The position numbers were made by a program, and so were the translations under genes. Of a stretch of 64,000 nucleotides of DNA, positions 39,201 through 54,200 are shown piece after piece (the first letter of the stretch is position 1; each line of letters opens with the position of its first letter). The notes under the pieces are model-generated. The model was not told the DNA's origin and searched no databases. It saw only the letters and a program-made list of their open reading frames with translations. The stretch is from Procambarus clarkii (lineage: Eukaryota > Arthropoda > Malacostraca > Decapoda > Cambaridae): positions 7,359,344 through 7,423,343 of the forward strand of contig NC_091217.1 of assembly GCF_040958095.1 (NCBI RefSeq), in the 5' to 3' direction.

Positions 39201-42200
39201 TTCATGAACACTGTTTTAGAGGTACACGAGTGAACACACGTCTACCAAGTTCAAAGTGTATTGGTGAATTTTAACATTTCTCTTGTTATGCACAGATTAA
39301 TATACTTTAGGATTAATTGTGTGCTGAACTGTTAGTCTAGCATGTTCTTGGCAGGTTTTGGGCTCCTACATGTACATTTCTAGTGTTATGTATTTTTGGA
39401 TCACCGTAATTTTTGTTTTTCTTGCCTAATTTCACATTTCAAATATCGAGGTTTACACTATAAAGTAGTACAGTAAAGTATAGTACTGAATAAAAGCATT
39501 TAAAAATGTGTGATTTTAGTAGTCCCTATAATATAACTGTTTTTTATTATTTTTTTCTCCGCTGTGTGAAGTCTGGTTAAATTTGATTCATTAAATAAAA
39601 ATATTGTATTTTTAATACAAAAAATACAATATATGTTTAATACAAAAAAAACATTGTTTATTTAAGGTCTGACGAGGAAGGCTGTAGCACAACACTGACC
39701 CCAACAGCAAGATGTCCGTATGGATTTTTCATGTGTGATGGAGGGGCTTGTGAGGAGCTATTTAAGCATTGTGATGGCAACCACGATTGTGTCGACCTCA
39801 CTGATGAACAGAACTGTTCTTCTAATAATGACAAGGTGGGTATTTTAGTTAAGCTAGTTAATAATATATCAAACTAAAGAGATTGTTGTCTAAATGACCT
39901 TGTCATAGCTGCATTATACTTTTCACCACCTTGGCATAGTACTATACTGTAATAATGTGCATTTTTATTAGGATCACTGCACTCGGGCAAGAACAAACGG
40001 GGCAGTGTACATATATATAGATCATATGTAGCACTTGCATGATTATAGAAGGATGTTGAGACATCTTATACTGTATATACAATAAGTATATTGTATATAC
40101 TTATAAGTATATTGTGTATATTAGTATATATATATTGTATATTATATATATATATAAGTATATATTGTATATACTTATAGGTATACAGTACTGGTATTCC
40201 CCTCGCCCCAATGATCCCGGTATGCATTATTTCCCATTTTGTATCTGTTACACCCTTGGACTTACCGAATCCAGTGTACTTTGTTACTTGCAATTGAGCT
40301 TTCTCTTCTCGTTGCATATCCCATATTCACCAGTCTTAACTTTTCCCCCATTCTGTTTGTATTGCAATACATACTGGCCTGTGGAATATGGTACTTTTCT
40401 TAATGTTTCTTATGCTATCAAAATGTTTAATTTAGCTGATCTGATTTTGTATTGCATACTGATTAATAATTTAAAAAAAGATTGGAGTAGCCTTTTCCAA
40501 GTTTGTTGATCTAGTACCATAATCGATTGTTATGGTTTCTTACGCATACTTACCTTACAGGCATTCCTTGTGACTGGCTTCACTGTGGTTCAAGAAACAA
40601 ATACCTCAGTCAAAGTGAAGTGGGAAGTAAACAATAGAGAAAAAGTTGAGCGTAGCTTGGAATTCATGCCGTCTCTTATTGTGAAAGCTGCTCTTGGTAA
40701 TCCATCTGCCTGGCATAATATATCTTGGACTTCAAATACAGTGAGTATTCACTTGTATCTTACAATGCATGCTGTATTTTGAGTGAAAAAACAAATACAT
40801 AATTTCAGCTTGGCATATCTTGTCATGATTCGTGTGAAAATCGCTGTTTATATAGATCTTCCTGGTACAGTATACTCAACAAATGTCATCACTAATGCTT
40901 TACTGGTTGATCACTCAACTTCATACTATTTATAATTATAATTTAATAATAATTCATTGTGTAGGGGAACAGGCAACCAGTGTATATATTCATGTTAGGG
41001 TTAAGTTAAGTTCTGGCAAGGAACTTTATGTAAGCCTAACTACTGATGCAACCCCACAATAAGCTGACTTTATTCCGGGGTAGTCGGCTTTACTTTATAT
41101 TCTGTTTGGTGAACAGGGGTATTAGATAATAGGAAACACGCCCAGCCATTTCTGTCCCACCCAAGATTCGACCCATGGAATTCCCAATTGCGAGTTGAGA
41201 ACGAAACCGACTGTACTACCAGCACCCTTGTTTAGTTACTAAATTATATTTTTTTATGCCTGAACTTGTTCTGCTGTACTTTCATGGCATTTTATTTAAT
41301 GTGAGGCTTTGCTCTAAAAAGATTTCTTTATCATTATTCTTTGAATTATAAGGTGTATAGATAAAAAGAGTTTTACGGACTGAAGGGCTTATAAAGGTAT
41401 AAACTAGCTCGCTTATCATAGTGGAAGACCCACGCAGCATTTCTGCTAACACTTATCATTAGTTCTGCATTGTCTTAATTTTATAGGCAAGTCTGTTTTT
41501 AAGATGTAATATTTTTCTCATCCTTATTCATATAGACCTGGATGTTGGCTTCACTTTGTTTAAACATTATGTAGCCTGTTGTCCCACATCCATATTTGGT
41601 GATGCTAAGCTCTTCACACACAGTGGCACTGGGCTCCTCTATAATTTGATTTAATTTTATAAAAAAAAAAAATTCCTTGTGGTTTACTTTTTATTTATTT
41701 AATCATTAATTGTCTTTACATTTACATTCTGCCGTGCATGTAATATGCTGAAAATCTATTTCGTGTTTTATTTTCTCCTTACAGTCATATGAGTTTGATG
41801 GCCTTGAGCCATACACAGCATATGTGCTCAAGGTGTATGTTCGGGAAAAGAATGGATCCCAAATTTTCCCTCCGATAAAATCCAGGATTTTCCACACACA
41901 GGAAGCAAGTTAGTTGAATTAATTTTAAAGTATCTTTACCCTTGATAAAACATAAAAAATATGTAATATATGTGAATATTTGTATATGTGTATATATTTG
42001 TAATATTAAGCTAATTAAATTGTTATACTGTATACAGTGGCACTTCCAAAATCTGGATTATATCTTTCCAAATTTGAATGAAATACGTATTTTAAGAATT
42101 GGCCTTTTTTTTCCTCCAAATTTTTCTTAAAGCAAGTGATACAATTCGTGTTAATGCATATTTAGACACAAATAATATATGAGTAATGATTTTTACAATC

Positions 42201-45200
42201 CTACAAAAGACCATTATGCACTTTGCTTTTTGGTAGTAATAGTGAGTCTTGGTAAGACAGTGGCAGAAAAATGCAGTTATATTAGCAGGTCAGTGTTAAA
42301 TTTTTCTAGTTACCCTGTACTGGTCTTGTAGTAGTCGTCAGTGGTCACTCCTAATGTTGCTCTCTTGGCTACAGATTATAACTGTTCACTACAGACAGCC
42401 AGTTCCAGGCTACAGTGCTGCATACAGCATTGATAGAGAGCATAATTTTATTCATTAAAATTAAGTTTATAAATTATTTGTGACATCAAAAGCAGCTCTA
42501 GAAATGAATGCTGTTCTCTGCTCCCACTTTCCTCTCCCCAGTGAAGACGACATTTTTCTAATAACTCGGCCTTATTATCCTTGGTAATGAAGTTCCTCTT
42601 ACCTCCTTTTCTGATGTAACCTTACTATTCTTGGTGCACCAAATAGCTTCAATGTGCAAATAATGATATATTGGAAGAAAAACCAGTGAGTAACAATATT
42701 CAAAATAAAAAACTCGCGTAAGGAAAGCATGCGGATGGTGCGTGTGCCCTAGCTATAGGTATGCACACCATGGGAAAAAGCGTTAAACACCTTTGTACAA
42801 TTTATTATTCAGTACAAGCATAGTAAAACACTTGTAGAATATTTACCGGTATGCATTATTTTATGTATTATTGGCAATTAAAAAAACAAAGATTAGCAAA
42901 AATAAGAACAAAATTACTAATGGAATTATCTGATGAACTGGCATTTTAGATTTCATTGAAATTCCCTGAAGAAATCCCTTTTTTTTTTTTTTTTTTTTTC
43001 CAAATTTTGGAGGGGAGAAAAACTTGAAGATTTGGTCCTTTGTTTAGAGGGTCATTTTGTAGAGAGGTCCAGATCTGAGAGGGTGCGCTGTGCATATAAA
43101 ATATATTTTAATTGAGAAATAAAATTTGTTCCTTCAGTTCCGAGTCCTCCGGAAGGTGTAAAAGTGGAACAGTTGAGGGATAGAGTTAAAGTCAGCTGGA
43201 GTCCTCCTATTCACCCCAATGGACCAATCAAGCAATATCGTGTGTAAGTAGTAGCATCTACTGTAGTTACTCTTTACCTAACTCGGTACACGAGTGTTCT
43301 TCATCTCTGATCAATTTTCAGGTCCATCAGTGTGTTAGTCATCCTATTGTTTGACCAAGATGTGTTTTGCATTATGTTTTGTTATTGGGAATATATTTAT
43401 AATTTAATACCAATAGATATTTGAACTACAGGATAATTGTTTTAATAATGGTCTTTATCTGTCAAGGTCAAGGATACTTTAAGAATTTTTGTTAACATTT
43501 CATGAGAAAGAACATGTATTGCATAAAATAAGACATGTCATGTAAAAAATAGATGAAATAAGACATATTTCATGGAAAGATGAAATGGGCTATCATAGAA
43601 AAACCTTTGACAAGCTGAAAGTTTCACAAACCAAGCCAAAGTGTTTTCTCCTTATATGCACTGTCATTACATGATAGGTTACTTTAAGCTCACTAATGGC
43701 TGCCCTTCACGTATGTTTCTTTTTTTTTTTTAACCAGTCTATTAGTTTTTCACAGTAGTAATAGTAGTAGTAGTTCTGGAAATAGTAACTTTTAAATCAT
43801 TTTAGAATAAGAAACAGGATAATTATCCGTCCTATCCCTTACCCTTTTCCGTACCTGAATCATGTTTAATAATTTGAAGCTTTTGTGTATTCCAAGCTTT
43901 GAATGATCAGAATTGTATAGACTTTTACATTTGAATTATTGTATTGTATAATTAATGCTCATCATGTACTGTATACGGTAATCATTTTGAGTCCTACCTC
44001 ATTTAAGTTTAGTGGATATAGTTAAAGTAAGAAGATCATTTTTTAATAATTGTACAAGTCTATAAATGTTGAAATTTTGAACTCTGTGTGTTTTGACTAG
44101 CACATTTGTGTGTACATGAATTTGTGTTGCCTTCCAGATATGTTTCTCCCCCAAATCCAGCTCGGGAAGTGAGGCTTCCAGGTGGTGTTAATCAGCTTAT
44201 CATTCATTCAAAACTTATTGATTCCAACGTAATCCGTGTTTGGGTAAGTAACGCATTGATAGTTCGAATATTAAAAATGTCTTAAAACTCCTTTCTAGCA
44301 AAGCTCCTGCTTTCATTTTTGTAATGTTTTCTTAAGTGATGGTAGCCATATGTGTATTTGGTAGCATTCATAAGTTGTACCGTTTATTTGAGAACGAAAC
44401 TATGTACAGTTTGTAGAAGGCAAAATTGCTGAAATTCATCTGAGAAGGCTGTTCGATGATATGGTAGAGGCAGCTGATCAGCATCTTGGAAGAGAAGAGT
44501 AAAAGGTTTTGTAATTTTTTTTACCATTAGAGTTCTGCTATAAAATGTGTGCCTGTTCTAGTTTTATGTAGTATATCCTTCAATTCAGTTTTGCAGTGAG
44601 GTTTCATGTAATAATTATCTACATAAGTTTTGTGCTGTCATATTCTTTTCAGTTTCTTTCATATTCAGCTCCCTGGAGCTATAGGACTGATATATGCTAT
44701 ATTAGTCTGGAGGGGCTTCAGTCAATGGAGTCCTGCCTATTGGAGACCAGAGCTGGAATCTGGGGCCAGAATCACGAAGCAGTTACGCAAGTACTTACGA
44801 ACCTGTACATCTTTTCTCAATCTTTGGCAGTTTTGTTTACAATTAATAAACGGTTAATGAGCTTTGAAGCACCAAGAGGCTGTTTATAAGAATAACAAGA
44901 GTTGATTGGGAAGTTTTCATGCTTGTAAAATGTTTAAATATAACCAAAGCCATCAAAGATTGGGAAAAGATGTACACGTTCCTAAATACTTGCATAATTG
45001 CTTCGTGAATCTGGCCCCAGGTCCCCTCAGAGGCACAGGGAGCAATGGCTTAAGGAGCCCCTCCGGGGTATTTCTTGTCTGCCATCGATCAGGGTTAGGC
45101 ACCCAGAAAGGTAGGCATCTCAAAACACACCCCACATGGTAGGAAATTTAAAAAAATCTGAGACCAAACAGAGAAACAGAACTCCTCAAAGGAAAATGGA

Positions 45201-48200
45201 GGAAACAAGCAATCGTCACTCCCTGCCACCGTGCTGCTTGACCGCGCAGCCCTCCTCTCTGAGAAGGGGAGGGGGAGCCCCGGACCAACATGCCGGCTAC
45301 TCACACCTCAGTTCGGAGGCTGAGCATCATAAACAAACCGCCAACCGGAGATAGGGAAGGTGCCAGGGAGCCTCCGAGACTCACCCAGAAAATGGCATTT
45401 CATTACATTCACCACTATCTTGCCAATCTATTTATTCTCTTGGATTTAATTTCTTGTTACCATAACAAGTCATTTTCATGATCAAAAGTAAAGATATATT
45501 ATGAGTCTTCATAACTCCAGTTGCTATATACATTTAAATTTTGTATAGGTGACTGTAACAAATGAAGTATTCACCAGTGAACCAAGTGAGACGATAGAGT
45601 TTGTACGAGAACCTTTTGAGAATGCAACGGTGCAAGTGTGTACTGTGAGCAGTACAACAACAAGTGCCAGCCTGACCTGGGACCCCGTGCCAGGAGTTGA
45701 TGGCTATATTATCAGCCATTCTCGGCCAGAAAATGAGTACCTGTCGGGTAAAATCACCAACAAAACCAGTGATACTCGAATTGAAAGTAAGTGTAAATCT
45801 TGATATATCATTCAAAATGAATTGTTAGTGATTTATAATTTCATATCTATATTATTACAGATGGTCTGATGTTTGAAATTATTACTTCAGTAAAACAGTA
45901 TTATAGATTTTGTCTGTGTCAAAGTTGTGTTTTAAGTACTTAATTAACCCCCAATTCTCATTAGTATCAGACCTGGCACCTGGAAAGCATTATGTGTTTG
46001 AGGTGAGAGCATACAAAGGCCAGCTGCTTGGACCAGAGAAGACTATGGAAGTGATTACTCAAGGACAGCCATTGGTGGCGGTAGAATCATTACAGGCTGT
46101 AGTGATGAAGGATGTAGGAACAACGGTCAAGCTGTCTTGGAGTGAGCCTCCTTACAAAACTAAAAAGGTAAGAGTTGAAGATAATTAATAACATTTTTTA
46201 AATTTACTAGATAAAACTTTTTCTTATTATGTTGAGTGTTGATTCAGATACTGAATTTTTGTTAAGCATTATCCAAGTTTTGGAAACATTGGGTGTATGA
46301 ATGTGCGGGATGTTTATGAAAGCGCATGTAATGAAAACTGTCAAGAATGTTTTCATTGCTGAACCTCCTGATATTTGTTGTCGATAGGCTATACAGCATA
46401 TGACTTTGTATTCATTCTGTGCATAATTAAGTTTTGAACTTTTATTGTAACAAATTCTAATTAACTTGTGTTCAATAGATAGGGGTAAGGTTGCTATTCT
46501 TTGGTTACCTAAGTTGTGTGTATTCAAATTGCATTTATAAGTACAGCATTATTAATAACTTTCCGGAAAGTCATATTGTATGAGAGGGGGAAGGGGGGAA
46601 TAGAAAGAGATATTGTTGATCTATAAAAATACACCAGACTCTAGTCTGGAGATGCAATATAGAGAGAAGTTAGCCAAGTTATGCGAGTGGTTGAATTTGG
46701 TCAGTATTTTATCAATTCTAGTATGTAATATCCACATTCTGCAAATTATTTATAATTCATAAACATTGGTCTTGATAAGTGTGAATTGGAAAAGGGGGGG
46801 GGAGACTCGTCTGGACAATACAGTAGTTAATGTATTTGCTATATTCTGTGATTTTCACATTTTGTTAATGTGCCAAATCAAGTAATGGTTTGATGCAAAT
46901 GCAACAATGATTGCATTTTCTCTTTTTTGGGGGGGTGGGGGGCATTAATTCTTCAGTTTTATTTATTTATTTATTTATTTATTTTCTTTTTTTGCAGATT
47001 CCATGGACATACCGCATTGTGTGGGGTAAGACAGCTAATGATCTCAAGCATAGTGCCAATGTTGCTACAAGTACCAATACAACATATGTGATCAGGGGAC
47101 TGGAAGCATGCGAGACCTATCTGGTTGCTGTCATGGTGGAAGGACCCATCGGCATCGGTCCAGTTAGTGAAAAACTGGTAAATACTTCAAGTATTCTGAA
47201 TGTTGTACTGGAATATTCTTGATAAAGGCAAAAGTAAAGTATTTTTTTACCTCGGACCCAGATATTTTCAGGTTAGTTTTTTGGCTTAATTAAAATATAG
47301 TTTCAAGTTAATCTTTCTTAAAAGATGTAATCTGTAAAATGATTAAATTATGATGCTCTGGTAGTTTTATAAATAAATTGAAGTTGCAATTTCATGAAAA
47401 AGTACTGAGGAAATTGTTGCCTTTATTTTTCCAATTTTATCCTTAAGTTGTGGCATTTCTGTATCCAACTTTCACCCATTATTTGGAAAATAATTAAATA
47501 AAATACAAGAGTTTGTGTATATAAAAAGCTCCTTCCATGGCAGAATACTTGTTGCTTCCTTAAGCAAGGAGGATCCTACAGGTCCTATGGATAGTATCTT
47601 GTCCAGTCATGGGAGAAAGACTTTCTTCACTGGTGCAGCAGGGATCCTTTCAAACAACCCCCGATGAGTCATACTGCTGCTTGGGAGGCACTGGAAAATA
47701 CTCGGCACTGCCTCGAGTAGCCTCGGAAAGCTTCATTAAAATTTAATGTTACTTTACATTATGAGGAGCATCGAGCAGCTCACTTGGTAGGTCACTGACC
47801 TTGACTGCCTTCAGGTGGTAGCACCTACACCACAACAGTGAATTGACTTGAAATGCCTCGCATTCCAAGTGCTCCAGATAAAAAAAAGTGTTAAGGAGAC
47901 CAGGACAGGAGGAAGGAAATAGGAGTAGCAGTGTCCTGTTCAGAGAAAAAGAACTTTCCTGTGCTTTACTCTCAAAGCCTGATTACCGAGTTATCCCACT
48001 CAGTTGCAAGTCAAAATAAAATCCATGATTCACCTGTGCTGTAGAGTGATGACAAAAGCATTAGGATCAGAAGCATACAGAAGTCACACATCCCAACACC
48101 CAAACCCTGCCAAGAGAGTAAATGCTCTTCAATAAGAAAACTGCAAAAAAATCAAAACATCCCTTTACTGTATAGCAAAGAGTCTGCCCCCAAGACAACA

Positions 48201-51200
48201 ATGGCAAGGCCACTTAAGATGGTACCAGAAAGCAAACGTACAGCTTAGCTTTCATGAAGATATACTGCAATTGCTTTAGCGTGGCCACTCTGCAACAACT
48301 GACATGGGGCACCATTATACTGGGATTTAGGGACAGGGAGACTTGAACTGCCTAGAGGTGAGAAGATAATGGAGCAAAGCCACCACCCGGCTGAGAACAT
48401 GATGAATGAGAGGATGGACAAACCATGTAACAGATGGCAATGTATGGAAGAGCCAAATGAGGGTAATAGGATCTGATTCTATATCATACACTCCACTTCA
48501 GTTATCCCTAGCATTGCATTTGCCTGTGTCTTACTAGACAGGAAGTGAAATTTCCCCCTCAAACCAGGATAAGCAGGCTTATCCACTCTGGCAACTGTTT
48601 TCCAAGTCTAATGGAACAGGAGAGGGAGGAGGACCTGGGGGACCATACTCATTCTAAGGATAGGATAAAGAAGAGATCCTTTACCCATTTAAAGGCAATG
48701 ACAAGGGAATATTTATACCCATTTAATGGACACCCCTCATAATGGGGAGTTTTCTTGCCTTGTCGTGAAAATCAAAGCACAAAGATTTTATAGGAAACGG
48801 TTTAAAGAGATTGTCTTTATTTTCAGTGCATACTGAACCAATACTTTACCTGTAGTGGGATTCAAGAGTTATTCTACTTTCGTAATCTGGTTTGGGGCCA
48901 GGCTTCTCCGATAATAGCTTGATTAGTAATGCTGTTGCTTGTAGCAACCTGCAGACATATGTTGCATGTCTGCAACCTATGTCCGTTCCATGTCTGTAAC
49001 ATACAAGGTAACGCTTGTACATTACAGTTTTTAGCAGCTAAACGATAAAATAATGAAGCTAAATTGTTAAACATAATTTTGCTTTCCCCTGTCTTTAAAT
49101 TTCAAACTATGTACATGTTTGTTCAACAGCTACAAACTGTTGCCGACCCACTGGCTCCACCAAAGAACCTGCACGCAAGACTAGAGAACATGACCCTAGT
49201 AATAACGTGGGAGCCATCATGTCCCCAGTCCGACAATGACGACATGCAATATTTGGTAAGTTTTGACTAAATGTCTTAGGATTAAATTATATTAATATTC
49301 ATTAGGATTAGGACTGGTACAGGCAGTTTTTTTCTTTAATGTAGGAAGTAGAGTGTGTGTGTGTGAGTGTGAGAGAATTAATGGTGTAAGGAGTAACTGG
49401 TTTAATATTAATGAAAGTTTATTCCAGGGATGTGATGTTATCTTGGTTATTAAATATGTACATTAGAGGGGTCAAGGTAAGCACATTAGCAAGATGTAAA
49501 CAAAATGTACAGCATAGGCATAGCTGAAGTAAGTGAAGTTTGATGAACTGTATTGAGATAGTTCTCTACTTAGTGTACATTAATCTCTTTCACACAATTT
49601 GAGAATTTTATTGATGTGTGAGAGAATAGTCTTGAAAGTGAATGTAGACTAAAAGATGCAAAGATGTGGTGGTGGAAAAAAAAGAAAATTGTGTATGCAG
49701 TCAATATGTATGATGAAGTGATGCAAAGGTCATCAGCTCCAATACTTGGGATGTGAGTCATAAGAATAGGATGCTGAGTGGAATGGAAATCTCTCTCTTG
49801 GTGTTTTCCTTCAAAATTTGTCTTGTAATAATTTTTAAATGGGTTTACAGGTCTTACTTAGCGCCCTTTTTTCAGATGAATAAAGAGAAAAGAAGAGAGG
49901 GTGGTAAAAAGTTTCTTAATATGACCTCACAATGACCCTGCACAGTAAGCACCTCGAGAGCACGTAAGAACTCGTGAGAATATACTGTACTTGCAAGACA
50001 AATGTTGCGATTAACTACCGAAAATCACTAAGTAATGTTGTACAGTAGTAATGTTTTGAGTTATGACATTGTTTCCCCTTGAGGTCAATTATTGTCATAT
50101 GACCAAGATTATGAATAGTCAGGCAAGACTACATTTTGGCCTGGTGCCTCCAGGGAATCTTCAATTCTCCCTGCGGCATGCCCATAATAATGTGCTAGAA
50201 AATTATCACTTAATCCAGCCCAGAAAAATACACACAAGTACTGTACATTTGTTGACCAAATCGCACACTAGAAAGTGAAGGGACGACGACGTTTCGTTTT
50301 GAAATTGTCTTTATCTACAAATCATTCTCTCGAATTGGTTACTCTTTGCATTTTATCAATTGTGCTTATTCTCAAGCTAAACGAAATTTCCTTCATCAGT
50401 GTTGGAAGCAGTCCAACACTAGTAGCACTGTACTATGCCTTCCCTTCATATCTGAACTTAAAACTTTTACCAATACCTTTCGTCCTCTTGACATAAAGCT
50501 CGCCTTTCGACAAACTAACACACTTCGTAGCAATCTAGTTCACACTGCTGCTCCTGCTTTTAATGCTGCTGGTGTCTACTCTATTTCCTGTTCGTCTTGT
50601 CATTTCCAATACTTTGGTGAAACTGGCCATACACTTAATGACAGACTTAAAGAACACAAAAGAAGTGTTAAGTCTGCAGACACAAACAATGCTCTCTTCT
50701 GTAATGTTACTTTCTTACAAACATGACCTAACATAAGCTTACCTTGGGAGCCGGTCGGCCGAGTGGACAGCACGCTGGACTTGTGATCCTGTGGTCCCAG
50801 GTTCGATCCCGGGCGCCGGCGAGAAACAATGGGCAGAGTTTCTTTCACCCTATGCCCCTGTTACCTAGCAGTAAAATAGGTACCTGGAGTGTTGGTCAGC
50901 TGTCACGGACTGCTTCCTGGGGGTGGAGGCCTGGTCGAGGACCGGGCTGCGGGGACACGAAAGCCCCGAAATCATCTCTAGATAACCTCAAGAAGATGGG
51001 CCTTTTACAGTTACCTTTGCTCTTATGTTCTTATTCCTATTATTATCCCCCTTTATTACACCTTACCTTTTGTACCTTTTGCCTTGCCTTTTCTTCCTCT
51101 AAGATTTTCTTCTCCTCACCTCTCTCCTGCTTGTTTATTGCCTCACCTCCTTCACTCATCAATGGATGACTGAAAATTGTCTAGCACCAAAATATAATAT

Positions 51201-54200
51201 CATGCCAGACTGTGCATGATCCTGGCCATGTGACAGCAAATTTTTCCTAGAAACCAACTGAATGCTGTTCATAAAGGATCTTTTCATGTTTGCTCAAGGC
51301 CTGACATTGTTTACTGTGCCCGAGTAATACTAATATAATTTTATGGTTAGGATTGACTGTTTAAATACACATGTTACATTAACCTCTATCTACATTAACT
51401 TTTTTTTTTTTTAAACAGCTTATCATCACGGATATTATTCGTAGAGAGACGTCAAATTATATGCTAAAGAAGCAGGACAACCACACTCAGCGCCACTCTG
51501 TCCGTGCTCACTGGGGTGGCCTCTACTCCATCAGCGTATGCACATCTTTGGCACGTGCACGCTTGAGCCGGCCAGTTATTTGTCCTGGTCCTGTCATCCC
51601 TCCACCTTATGATTTGACTTACAATCCTAGTGATGGATCATTCTTTTGGAGAAGAAATCGCACTCTTTCACATGACATTTTAGCAAAAAAGTAAGTTTTT
51701 CTTTAATAAATTTTATTTTTAATACAAGTGTCACTTTTCTGTTGCTCATACAGTAGCATTAACATAGTTCATTTTAAGATTAAGGCACATTAAAATTGAT
51801 TAGCATTTTATCAGTTTAAATGAAACTTTAATTCTTTAAGTAAATTGTCATTTACAAATGTATTTAAAAGTTGTGCACATGTTCTGTTTTATATCATCAT
51901 ATTATATTATTATTCTGTAGTATTGTGTGTTTTGAGTGAATTTACGATTCGGCCGGAGATCCCCTTGAATCCTCTCTCCTTAGTCTTCAGTTTTCAAGAG
52001 TCTGCACTCATTCTTATAAATCACTAATGGTTTACAAGAACTTACCTACAACATTCACCCATCTACTATTCACTCAAGCATTTTCATAGTGTATCTTCAA
52101 CATTACTTGTGTCCAGAGTGCAAGTTTCGTGCAATTACAAAAACCCTGTGCCGAGTTATTGACCCTCCTGCCTGCAAGTTTCCTAACAAATGGAGATTAT
52201 GGGGGGATAGCATGTAGATGGAGATATAGGTAGATTGATGGGTGGATGGATGGTGATATAAATTTATAGATGGATAATGAAAGATATATATATACATACA
52301 TATACTGTGTGTATGAACATGTACATATACTGGATGAGGCATACTATATCAGATGACCAGACTAGACCAACCCTTAAACCATTCTCCATCCTCTCCCCAT
52401 CATCTCGCATCACTCTCTCCCTCCACTTCCCCATCACCTTACATCACTCCTTCCCTCTCCCTCCCTCATGTCTCTCAAAAAAAAAAAAAAATACATCATA
52501 ATATTTAGCACACACACAACTAGTAACACACTGAAGATAAGAGAAAGGGATAGTTGCAGACATGGTTGAGGTCATGCAGAATAGAACAGCAGTCTCTTGC
52601 CAACCTTTGTGTCATCTACTAAAATATATAAACAAATGAGAATTACTTTAAATAGTACTGCAGGAGGATGTAAATAACTGCAAGAGTGGTCAGACAAATG
52701 ATTGATGGTTAACTTTGGGAAATGGGGAAACGGGTAAAGAGGGCAGACAAAACTGGTGCTCTACAGCTTGAGAGGGAGACGGCTATAAGCTCCCGAGAAC
52801 AGAACGTGACCAAGGTGTGGACGTCGTCTAGATAGGACGTAATAAAGATAGTTACAGTGATGGTCATTTATTGGGTAGATATAGCTTTCGTTTTTCACCT
52901 GAACAACAATGGGTACCCAAATAGTGGCTAATAAATCAAAACCTGTTGATTGAATTTATAGTGTATTTACATTCAAATTATAAATGAAATTCAGTATTTT
53001 GAATTGCTTAGAAGTCTTGTAGTGCTCTTTTGATTGCAACATTTTTAATTCCTATACTAATTTGTCATTAATAATGCTGTCTGGTACATTACATTGTCAC
53101 TAAATATTGTAAACAAAAATTCTTTTCAGCATCAGCTATGTTTTATACATTGCAAGGCACAGAAATATGAGTGACGCAAAAACCTACGAGTGCACTGCTC
53201 CTCCTTTGATTGTAAATGACCTGTCATTAGGAGTCATTTATTACGCTGCTGTTGCTCTCAAGGATGCTGATGGTTATCTTTCAGAACACTCTCAATTCAT
53301 ACGAGTTGAGAAACCCCTGGGTAAGGTCAAACTTTGCTAGTCTATTTCATTTGATTTCAAAGTAGCATTTAGTAGATATTATAGCCTGGCATACATAGAT
53401 TTGTGTGTCATGTTCTATAAATTTAGTTTTTTGATGCTGTTGATAGTAATGAATTATCTATTACAAAAAGCAATATGGTAAAGCTGCTCCCTCTCAGTTA
53501 CCACTTTATATTCACAGGTGATGAAGTAGTGTTGTCACAGAAGAGTATAGCAGGGGTTGGCGTGTCAGTGTTCCTAGTAGTGGGGGCCTTAATTGTGGTT
53601 GTAGCGGTATTGGCGGTGAGGCATAGACGACTGGCACGCTCGTTCCTCACCTTTGCCAACACCCACTATGACCGTTCACAAGGCACCACACTAATTACAA
53701 CAGATCACAATTTGGGTAAGTTTGTATACTCTGTATATTTCTTATATTACTGCTATCGGTGTTCATGTAAATGCAGTGAATTGTAAATTATTGTCTATGC
53801 CTGATTTTAGTTGTAACAAATGTATGGGTGTCCCATCCCATATTATGGTCTGCATCTTCTTTCTCTAAACCCTTCTTCCTCTCCGCCCAACCCCCTTCCC
53901 TCTCCAATTCTTCTAACACCCCCCTCTCTAGGGAGAGAGGGAGGGTGGGAAATAGAGAGGTGGAGAGAATGTGAGGGGGGAGTGAGTGAGAGAAGGGGGA
54001 AGTATGAGAGAGGGGGAGGGTGTGAAAGAGAGGAGTGAGGAAGGGAGGAAAGAGAGAGAGAATGAGAATGAGAGAGAGCAAGAGAGAGAATGAGAATGAC
54101 CTGGGCATCACCGCATACCCATTTATTTGCATATACTGTAAAGGGAAAATCGCTGGAGTATAGAATTTGATATGATCACATTGCCTCAATATTTTTATCA

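Noticed and set aside
50744..51169. Plus-strand open frame of 141 codons
   Set aside because: Its first half is the SINE-A sequence; no protein domain is present.
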